Made by a program: the position numbers and the translations under genes
Assembly: GCA_004154925.1 (NCBI GenBank)
Contig: QJNS01000051.1
Span: forward strand, 186,001 to 250,000
Direction of reading: 5' to 3'
Source: Monosporascus cannonballus
Taxonomy: Eukaryota; Ascomycota; Sordariomycetes; Xylariales
DNA: 64,000 nucleotides
Part shown: positions 39,081 through 48,673 of the stretch, piece by piece
How the letters are laid out: the number at the start of each line of letters is the position of its first letter
Position numbering within the stretch: position 1 is the first letter of the stretch
The notes under the pieces: model-generated
Told to the model about the DNA's origin: nothing
The model's database searches: none
The model's input: only the letters and a program-made list of their open reading frames with translations

Positions 39081-42058
39081 GTTTTTTATTTTTATAATTA
39101 AGAGTAATTCTATTCGACTTTTGACGGTAATATCGTTTAACCGTCGATCATTAACCATAATATGTAATTTGCTATTTTCTTTTAGTACGAAAAATATAAG
39201 ACATTTTGCTAATAATTTCGGAAGCTAAATTTATTCTTTTTGTAACTGATTTTCCAAATATTCTTTAGAAATTCGTAATTAGTTTCCGCTAAGATTATAA
39301 ATAAGGTAAAACTTCTTTAAAATTCCTTTTTCAAAAATTATCTTATAATTTTATTTACTATATTTTAATAATTTCGTATCGATCTTTCTTTTAAAAAGCG
39401 ACTTATATCTATAATTTTATAATAATATCTTAATTTGATTTTCTAATTTTATTAAGTTATTATTATTTTATATCCTTATCTAATTAATTTAATTTCGCTT
39501 TAACAACAATAACGATATGTTATATCTTTTTAATACTCGTTTTTTAAAATTTTATCCTTTTAAATAATAATGTTTTTATTATGTCCTTATGCTTATATTT
39601 ATCGCTATTATCGGTCGAATATTAAAATACTTATTCCTTTTTTTCCGTTTATTAATAAAATATAAAATAAATTTTACTTAACCAGTTTTACCGTTAATTA
39701 AAATTCTATATTAACGTATCCATAATAATCCTAAGATTATATCGTAATTCCTAAATAAAACGATATTAAAATTAATTCTTTAATATCATTTTTAAATAAA
39801 AATCTTAAAATAATTAATTTCGCATGTAATTTTCTCGTTATCGTAAACGATTTCCTAATTTTCGGCATTTGTCCTTATAAAAGGTTTTAATTTATATCTT
39901 TAAAACAATTTGAACTTATTAACCATATTTGATATAATATAATTCCCGTCTGAAGCTCTATAATCTATTATTACGATATATTAATGCGTGTCATTTTATA
40001 TATCCAAGGTAAAAAGGTTATTAGTAACTTTTATTATTACGTTTAAAACCCTTTTTAAAAATTTCTTTCAATTTCTTTAAATCTTGTTATCTTACGGTTC
40101 TTTTACCAATAACTTTTTTCTTTTAATTTCTATTTGAATTCATCAAGTTTTATTTATATTTTTTCGTTTAATACGTTAAGTTATTATATTTATCGTTATT
40201 GTCACCATATTATTTCTTCGAATTATATTAATTATTTTAAATTCTATCGCAATTTCTTTTCTTCTTAAACAAATTATTTTTTTGTATTTATGATTACATC
40301 TCATTATGTATTATTCTAATTATCGCTTTAAAACTTTCTTATAAATTAACGTCTTTTTTAATAATATTTTTTTGTAAAGGTCTATATTAAATAGCAATTA
40401 AAAATAAAGATCCGTAATAACTTTCTGGTATTGTTTTTTTTATTATACGCTAAATTAATTTCTTTTCCGTTTAATAATTATATTATTAAAAATAATCAAA
40501 AAGGTCTTTTTGTAAATATTACTTTTTTTCGTGCCAACTGGCTATTTAGGCTAATAATTAAATATTTTTGGGGCCTATAATTTCTAAATATTAATATTAT
40601 TATTTATCGTTTTTATTACTTTCGGTGCGTTTCGGAAAATCGAACCTTTCGTAATATATATAGATAGTCCGTCTATAAATATATGATTTTGTTTTCCAAA
40701 GCGGAATATTCTCGTTATCGATAATATATGGTATATATTTTGCCCTATCGATCAAAAATTCTCGAATAAACTTTTTTTATTTAATCCTAATATTGGTATA
40801 TTTGTTTTTATAATATATCTTTGTATATTCGCAATATTTATTAAATTAACTTCCTTGTTTTTCGTATTTCTTGCTGGATTTTCTACTATAAAAAACCTGA
40901 TATATATTGAAACTATATTGTATTTAAAGATTTATTTTCGTTCTTTGAATTTCTTTTGGATTTGTTTAAGTATAAATTTCTAATTATTTTTATAAGGCTT
41001 TTTAACTACTTGATATTATAATACCTTGTATCTTATTTTATTATAATTAAAATATTTGGTTTAACTTTAATCTTTTTTATAAATAATTTTTAATTCCATA
41101 AATCCTGGTTTTGTATCTTAAAAATATTAATTACGTATTGGGATTTGTTATCATTTTTTCAATACTTTGAATATATTATCCGTATTATCGATTATTAATC
41201 TGAAATACTATAACGATATAATCCCATAAATAATTAAACCGGTTAAATTTAAAAACCCCTTTTTATATTTCTTTAAGCTGTTAAAAAACTTAGCCATTAA
41301 TATTTTTATCATTAATTTAATTTAATTATTAATTAAATTAACATATTGCCGTAAGTAGATATTAATTTGTTGTATCGTAATTATTAAATTTATATTTCGG
41401 CTTTTTTTCTTTCGTTTATTCTTCCGAAAACTTTCTTTAAATTTTATTCCAATTATTCGGAATTATTATAAATTTGTACTACTTTTTGGTTTCGTTTCTT
41501 AATTAATAAAATAACATATTTTTTAGGGAAAGTTTCAATTAAATAAGCGTATTTCCGGTAAAATATCCGATTACGAATTTAATTCGCACCTAAACATAAT
41601 AAATCGAATAAATGAATACCTAAAATATATTCGGTATTAAATTAAGAATAGTTAAATTTAATTAAAGTTCCGTTAAAAGGTTTTAGCTTAAAAAACTTAA
41701 AAACGTTTCTTAATTCCTTAATAACATTCAGCTAAATAACCTAGCTTATTCGAAAAAGTTTTCCAGTTTCCGAAACTTTTTTTTTCTTTAAGCTTTTTTT
41801 AAGTAATTTAAAAAAACGTGAGAAGATCATTATTGTTTCTTTTAAACTAAAAAATGCGTTCGTTTATAGCATCCAGTCGTCGAAAAAGTTCTTCGTAAGA
41901 AAAATCAGGTTTTTCCTTTTCTTTTTCGGATTCCATTTTAATCTCCGGGTAATCAAAAATCTGGTAAATAAATTATTCGGATTACTTGCTAATAAATATA
42001 ACGTTAATCGATATTACTTGAAGTTTAACGGTATTATTAAATAAAAACTTATAACGTA

Positions 42059-42390
42059 TAATAACTAAAAGATTTAACAAATTATTAAACCTGAATTATA
42101 GGGATTTATATTGAAAAAAATATTATTAAAATTTAAATAATAAATATAATAATCGTATTACGTTTTGTAATTTTAAGGGTATTTTGGGTAACGATATTAT
42201 ATTACAAGCTAATACTATTTACATTATAAAAATAATAAATATATTATATTTAATTTTTTCGATTTATCGAATTTGGTTCGATAGGTTTTACGATCGATCT
42301 TGTCGAACTATTGCGTAACTTAATCCACATGGCTTAGTTATTTTCTTCTTACGACCGTTTTCTGAGGCCGCAACGCGTTAGAACATAACA
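42059..42390 (-). repeat. 5' LTR of G4
   Basis: About 332 bp, ending GAACATAACA on the plus strand. It has one copy of the LTR tandem unit (TTACGATCGATCTTGTCG near 42285) where the 3' LTR has two. The exact left end is uncertain by a few bases because of RIP (TATAATAAC against TGTGACGGC). Confidence 0.75.
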
Positions 42391-42650
42391 GAAACCTGGT
42401 ATTTATATTGCGAAAATGGTAAAAGCGAGTATACGGCAAAATCCAGTCGTGCTAATAATATCCTATATAATGATATTACCATTTCGGTGCCGGAATTGGC
42501 GTTATACATTTTTTGTACAGTATTTCGCCACCCGGTTATTAATGCGGCCTTATTTCGGCTATATCGTACGCATACGATATTAACGTTACGACGTTTTGCG
42601 ATATCTAATATATTACCAATTAGCTAAGGTTCGAATGCCAGAAAGGGCAT
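42391..42650 (-). pseudogene. Unidentified protein start behind an LTR
   Basis: From an ATG at 42650 the minus strand reads about 86 codons with one stop (TAG, as RIP makes from CAG): MPFLAFEP, stop, LIGNILDIAKRRNVNIVCV, then NKAALITGWRNTVQKMYNA and VISLYRILLARLDFAVYSL. Composition is protein-like and better than elsewhere in the AT-rich DNA. It follows a 149-bp LTR (42708-42856) by 57 bp and is cut off at 42390 by G4. It may be the N-terminus of the first ORF of that LTR element. I do not recognise the family. Another plus-strand frame over the same bases is also open, so the strand call is an inference from the LTR. Confidence 0.4.
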
Positions 42651-42707
42651 TTATGTTTTTTACTTTTTTTTTATGCAATTAAGGACAACTGCATTAAAAA
42701 AGGTTAT

Positions 42708-42856
42708 TATTACGGCACTAGTAAAGCGGCTTATTTAAGCCGCCGTTTGGCTATATATCCGCAAGCGTTACGTGCTTCTTAAATACCTCTCTTTTTTTTC
42801 CTCGTACAACAACAAAATATCTTCCAGAAACCCAAGAGACGTACAGCACCGTGACA
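42708..42856 (-). repeat. 149-bp LTR, copy 1
   Basis: Same length and sequence family as 55767-55915 in the opposite orientation. In minus orientation it begins TGTCACGGTGCTGTACGTCT and ends GTGCCGTAATA. It contains an AAGCCGCCGTTTGG-type segment. No matching 5-bp duplication was found (GTTAT to the left, AAATT to the right), in line with it being one end of a truncated element and not a solo LTR. Confidence 0.75.
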
Positions 42857-43559
42857 AAATTTTCGCATCGTTTAAATAATCCCATATAAAATTTCAACAA
42901 TTATTTTTTAATGTTTATAAATAATATAATAATAATAATTAATAGTAAAATTGAAAACAATATTATTATATATCACTTGAAAGCAATTTGTAATTATGTA
43001 TTAAACGTAGTAAACGAAATTACTTTAGCAAATATGTTAAGAAAATAAGTTAAAATTCTCGTTTGGGATAAACATCTTTTTTCAAAGGCTGTTATAGTTA
43101 CAATATAATAACTACTGGTCGGGATATTTTTTTATGAACTCTTCAAAAGTAATTTAATATGAAAAAGCTCGTTTATTTATGTTTTTGACTGTATAACATA
43201 TAGTTATTACGTTATACTTATAGAAGCATTCTGAATTTAATTAATATTAATTCTTTTAGGACTACGATTTAATAATTATAATATATACGGTTAAAAAATT
43301 GATATACAAGTTTTTTCTTCATAAAGGTTATTAGGAATACTCGGTATATAATAATGCGATCGGTAAATATATCGTTGCAGCTATAATGGCGTTACGGTCG
43401 CCGATTTCTCAGACCTTAAGAATATTAGAGTTGCTAATTTTCTAGATCTATAACACTTAATTCGAATGTATAAATGCTTTTATATATATTAAGGTCTTTT
43501 TTTTAATTTTTATATCACAAAAAGTTAATAATTTAAGTGGTTATTTCTAGAACGAACTC

Positions 43560-43720
43560 ATTTTTCGCACAAGTCCAACTTAGATATCGTTAGTTCCTTA
43601 CGGGGATACGGCATTTAATTAGCCAAAAAAAAGAGTACATTAGTAGATCGAAAACATCGAGAGAGGTCTGACCTAGCTAAGGTAAACATTCTAGCTGTTT
43701 AGAGAATTTCGTGTACCGGT
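43560..43720 (+). repeat. Dispersed repeat, copy 2 (unclassified)
   Basis: Partner of 31240-31420. The region to 43790 stays GC-richer (GTCGCGGCGATC, GCGGCGCTCAGGCC) but that part has no counterpart in copy 1. A further small patch with more GC lies at 43370-43430. No coding sense. Confidence 0.35.
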
Positions 43721-43957
43721 AGAAGTAACTAACTAAAGGTGTCGCGGCGATCTTTTTAGCGGCGCTCAGGCCAATGCACTGCCCCTTTCATATTTGCATA
43801 TCTCGTATTTTAGAACAGTGATAATTTAAACATTAATAACTTTATAACACCTATATTACATAAATAATAACTTGTACAATTTTAAAAACCAGTTTTGAAA
43901 CGTAAATATAAAATTTAATATATCATATTTTTAAATATATAACATATATTATAAGTA

Positions 43958-45816
43958 ACGTATTACATAAGCTCGCGACTTGAACAAGTTCGCGATTCGT
44001 TTTTTGGTACGTCCCAATAAGAAATTCAATTTAATTAACTATAATATATCGAATTAATTTAAACTAATTGGATTTTTTATAGCTGATCGCCTTTATATTC
44101 TTTTCGTAAATACGCGCATTATATCTCGGCTTGTCGAAATGCCATATTTTCGTTTTTTCGCCTAAGCTCTTTTGCGACGATTACTTTTAGCCGTTATAAA
44201 CTGCGATTATTTACTATTATCTTTTTTCGTAACTATAAAAATTCATACTTCTTTTATAATAAGCATTTTTCTTTCTTAAAGCCGTTTATTTTTAATTTTC
44301 CGATATTTATTAAGGATATAATTAGTTTTACGTAAGTACTTGTTGTTTTTTTTCTAAAACAATAATTTTATATCAAAGTATTAAGTTAGTTGTTGTTAAA
44401 AATTAACCGATTTCATTTTTTTTATTAACGAACTACCTTAGTAATTTTTGATTTTTTTTATAAATAACGTTCTTATTAAATCGCTTTAACAATATTTCTA
44501 AAGGTTTTTATAGATAGAGAAATAACGGAATTGATAAAAATAAGCGGCGAAATAATCGGTATAGGTATAACTGGAACTTTTAATTCGGAAAATATGCGAT
44601 AGAGATCGAATGGAACAAATCTCGTTTTTGCAAATCCGGATTTAATATTGTCGGTCGTCATAATAGCTTTAAACGCGTTATGGAAACCGGCAATAAAATC
44701 TTCCTTAGTGATATCGATAACGTATCACCGTATAAAATCTTTGATATAACGTAAATACGGACGTTTTAATACAGAAAAATAGGATACGTCGAAAGTTTAA
44801 AGCCGATAAAAGCAACAAGCAGATATACAAAGTATAATAATATCGTTAATTTAATAATATGTTTCGAATTCGATCAAATAATAATATTCATAATCATCGA
44901 AAAAAAAACGTTTCGAATTTTTGATACGTGTTTTAATATGTTTATCGAAACACTTCATTTATTTTAAATCCAGTTTATTTATTATTTAATTATATTAGTT
45001 TATAATTAATTTTTAATCGAATAAAATAAGTTATTAGCAAAGTAAAGAAAAAAGGTTTCAAGTAAAAATATTAAATAATGATAAAGTTTAACTTTAAAAG
45101 TTAATGGCTTATATTACTGTAAATCATTTCCGATTTTCTTATTGGACTTATTAAAGTTTTTAATATTTTTAAATATTAATAATAACTACGCTTATTATTA
45201 TAAAAAATCTTATTAAAAATTCCGTTTCGTTAAAATTATAAATACCATTTTATAATACTATGTTTTGCGATTATAACCCGAATAAACTTAAATTATTGCC
45301 GAACTATTTTTAAGTTTTTGTATAAAACGTTGTAGGAATTTATTTTTCGATTTAAACATGTTTCGAACTTTTCTTTTTACCGTTTAACAAAATTAAATAC
45401 CTAATTAACCCCGACGTATCCCGTAACGCGTTACGTAAGTAACAAATTCGCTATATCTTTAACGTATTAACGCTGAACAGAAAATGTTCGGGTCTTTAGG
45501 TTAAAGATTCGTTCGACGATAGATTTTTTTTCGATCGGCGTCAGTTTTCGCAAATTAAGAATAATATCGGCTCGGGCACGTTTATCTTAATATCGAGTTT
45601 TGAAAGTTATTTTAGTAATATCGTATATCGTATTAAGCTTTTTATAACTAAGTTTCGAGGTACGTTCTTTCGCCTAAACGGCTAAAGTTATTCTTATTTT
45701 TTTGTGAAACGTTTTATATTATTAATATTAAGTAATATATATTTACAGTTGGTAGTCGGAATATAAATAAAAAATAAATCGCGAACTTGTTTAAGTTGCT
45801 AACTTATGTAATACGT
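43958..45816 (-). mobile_element. Fot1/Pot2-like Tc1-mariner (pogo) DNA transposon
   Basis: An element of 1859 bp, the usual size for Fot1/Pot2. It has ~50-bp imperfect terminal inverted repeats: left 43958-44008 begins ACGTATTACATAAGCTCGCG; right 45765-45816 complements to ACGTATTACATAAGTTAGCA. TA precedes the left end, as expected for TA-targeting elements. The right flank reads TG, so the duplication is not perfect. It encodes a decayed transposase on the minus strand. RIP is heavy. Confidence 0.8.
44410..44960 (-). pseudogene. DDE (pogo/Fot1-type) transposase remnant, C-terminal half
   Basis: Minus-strand reading. About 44930-44830 gives IEFETYY and NDIIILC, the strand after the second catalytic Asp. 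About 44790 gives FDVSYFSVLKRPYLRYIKDF (family: PLDV..F.PLK..Y). Then come ITKEDFIAGFHNAFKAIMTT and NIKSGFAKTRFVPFDLYRIF (44476-44661; family: ENI..GFR..G(L/I)VPF.PE.VL). The cut-and-paste transposase would recognise the TIRs. The upstream catalytic region and the N-terminal DNA-binding part are too eroded to read. No complete frame exists. Confidence 0.8.
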
Positions 45817-48243
45817 TGATAAAATATACAACAAATAATTATAAAGTACATTTTAAATGAAGTAAAAATAGAAAATATATAATATATATATAATACAATA
45901 TAACTACGTACGTCTTGAAATATATCGTATTTATTTATTACGTACTATGTTGTAAAAAAGATTTATTAAATTATATAAACTCGGAAACCGTTATAGGAAA
46001 AGGGCCTTAATAAAGACATTAACGCAACGCTAATATCGTAGCTTCTATGTATAATGCTAGTTACTTTCGTGTAGGTTTTAAATTAGTTTTTTAATTCTTT
46101 TTAAAAAAAATTATTATCACTTAGGTTTCTAAGTTTTATGTAGGTATCATTTTATACAGTAAAGAAATTCAATAAACAATTCCTTGTTATATAAAGTACA
46201 GCGACATTATATACTGATGATTTGAATATCACTTGTTTCTTATAAATATCGAAGACATCGTTTTATTAAATTTCGCAAATGGTTTATAAGTTATAAAATA
46301 ATAAAAAGTATAATATCCAAAAATTAAAAGTAGATAAATATTTATTGCATTTAAGTAAAGCGATTAGCAGCAATTATATATAAACTTTTTATATTTGAAA
46401 AGTTTCTTACTCTTAATCTTAAAAGTTAACGTTTCAACAGTACATATAAAAACGTATAAAAAGAACGAATACTTAACTATTTTAAAATGTTGTTTTTACT
46501 ATTGTTAAAAATTTTATTAAAAAGCAAAACCAGTTTAAGAATTATTAAAATTACGTTAATATAACATTCAAATATCTTAACATATATTTATATTTAAAAA
46601 GCCTTTTTATTAGGTCTAAGAAAGTGAGTAACAAGATAAAGCTAATAACTTTCTATTCTTTTTGACCCTTCATAGAAAAACTAAAAAGCAGCGAAATTGT
46701 AAAATATAATTTAATATTTGGAATAATGTTCTGTAATCTTTTCTTTATTCGAACAGTTCTTTTAAATAGAGTTTTATTGCGGTGTATTTATGCGTTATAA
46801 CCTTTTAAATTATAAGTAATAATATAGAAATGTAGAAAATAACACGTTAATCGTAATTTATAAATATCAGCGTACGTAACAAATAAGAAAATTGTTATTA
46901 AGTTACGACAACATGAAATATTTTTAAAAAAGAATTGTTTTTTGTAAAGAAGAGAAAATTATTATCCGATATATTAATTACAAATCCGTAAAAAGTCTGT
47001 ATTTATTTCAGCGTTAAAATATAATAACGGTGACGTACAATAATGTTTCGAAAAAAAAATAAATCGTTGAATAACTACGATGGGTTAAAAATATAAAGAA
47101 AAACAAAGTTTACTAAATATAATAAATAATGCGTAATAGATTTAAAACCAAACGCAAGCTAAAGTAGATAGCGAAACTTTTTCGTAACTATTCGAGTTTT
47201 TATTATATTAAAATTTGCGAATATTATATTTCTAAATTAAAGTGTTTAAAAAAACTATTACAAATATGTATTTGTTATATAACGAAGAAAAGGTAAAGAT
47301 GAAATTTAGAGAAGAGAGTATAATTACGAGTTAAAAGCTTTAGTAAAGAGATTTAGCGTGACGTTAATTTCGTGATTTTTGCGTATATTACTATATGTTT
47401 TCACGTATTTTTTTCTCTTTGCTAGACTTTTTTCAATTACTTTGCTATAGCTTATACTTTTTCCTTCATGGTATATAGCTCCTTATAATAGTGTTTATAA
47501 TAATTTTAAATAATATATAATATATTTATAGTTGTATAAAAAGTATTATAGTTAAATCTTTACTTCAGCGTTTATTTGCTAATTATATATAAAAGAAGAT
47601 AATTTTCTTAAAAACAAAATTAAATCAATGTATAAAGATTAAAACACTTAAAATATTTTTTTTTTATTGTTAAAGAGATCGGATATATATATATAATGAT
47701 ATAAAATGACAAACTATTCTTATATATTATAATAAAATACATAAATTATTCGTATTTTTATATACTTTTATATTACAGCTTGGTTTATCGTAAGAGCTCC
47801 AGTATATATATAGCTGTAAGCACTAAGATGATTGCTATAATTGTGATTATTCTAACGATCTTTTACCTTGGTGGCGTACCGATATATGGTGTAACCGTAA
47901 CATGTTATATATAAATATTATGTAAAATTTAAACCTGTATTTCTTTATATTTCTATTTATTAAGTCTTGTCAATAATATGTTTTTAAATTTTATTGCTAT
48001 TATTATATATCAGTAATAAAATATTATAATTTTTTAAATTATACATTTTATTTAAATGAATATTTAATATTGTTTCGTAATGTTTTATTCTTGAGATATG
48101 ATTTATATAGAGTTTTATTTAAACTATTTGCCCTTTTCGATATTTATATATATATTTATTTGAAACATATTAAATATAAACCAATTTTAATATAAATTTA
48201 GTAAGATTAATATTTAATTTTATTACGAAATATGTGTTACTTA
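45817..48243. other. AT-rich flank upstream of the gene island
   Basis: 2.4 kb of AT-rich DNA without frames or repeats that I can name. A slightly less AT-rich patch at 47780-47910 is of unknown nature. The change to balanced base composition at about 48250 is abrupt. Confidence 0.6.
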
Positions 48244-48673
48244 TTATCTAAATGTCGTGGTTATAGTGTTATGAATGTTTAAATTATCAAGCTTTTCAAA
48301 TTCCTGGTGTGCAAATTGAGGAGGAGTGCATTGGTACGTGCTCCGCTCTACATGGGTTTGATTTCCTGTGGAGTAGCTTGCAGTTTTGGTAACGTCATTG
48401 CAGCGTGCAGTCGCTCTGTGATCCCTTCTTCTCGCAATCGGGGACATCCTAGCGTCCACTTGCCGGTCGAGCCGACTTAGCTTCGGCGCCCAGCTTGTGT
48501 ACGTAATGATGTGGGTCAATTTAGAATTGATGCAGACGTGCAAATTCCAACAGACCCCAGGATACAGGAAGCCCTTCTGCGTGGATTATTTGTGTGCATT
48601 TTACGCCTGGTTTGCTTCCAACCATCATTTGAAGCTGGCTGTCTGCCCGCCATTCATTGTAAGCTAGAGTGCT
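48244..48673 (+). promoter_or_regulatory. Upstream/leader region of the anoctamin gene
   Basis: 430 bp of GC-balanced DNA between the AT-rich flank and the start codon, presumably promoter plus 5' leader. No TATA box or known factor site is convincing. It contains an upstream reading frame, 48506-48667. The minus-strand open frames over this stretch have no motif and look like by-products of stop-poor DNA. If this is all the regulatory DNA, the promoter is short and borders directly on RIP-mutated, probably heterochromatic sequence. Confidence 0.5.
48506..48667 (+). other. Upstream ORF, 53 codons, in frame with the gene
   Basis: Starts ATGATG at 48506 and ends at TAG 48665-48667, 6 nt before the anoctamin ATG (48674) and in the same frame. 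The peptide is Cys- and aromatic-rich (KPFCVDYLCAFYAWFASN) and resembles nothing I know. If transcribed it could limit initiation at the main ATG. The TAG could in principle be a mutated CAG, but the predicted peptide is unlike fungal TMEM16 N-termini, so a chance or regulatory uORF is likelier. Confidence 0.35.

Larger units (their letters stand above)
35661..42390 (-). mobile_element. Ty3/gypsy chromovirus G4
   Basis: A 6.7-kb element on the minus strand flanked by related LTRs (35661-36031 and 42059-42390), collinear with both halves of G1. A purine-rich tract (AAAGAAAAGAAATCG, minus) precedes the 3' LTR. Readable remnants are a chromodomain, an antisense frame, and the RT box YFDN (both Asp-box residues partly lost). 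No perfect target duplication is visible: GTTAC lies before and GAAAC after. RIP is heavy, and gag could not be read with confidence. Confidence 0.85.

Noticed and set aside
42627..42640. GGTTCGAATGCC, like the T-loop of a tRNA gene
   Set aside because: The bases on either side do not pair as a T-stem and no acceptor, D or anticodon arm can be drawn. It lies inside a readable protein frame behind an LTR.
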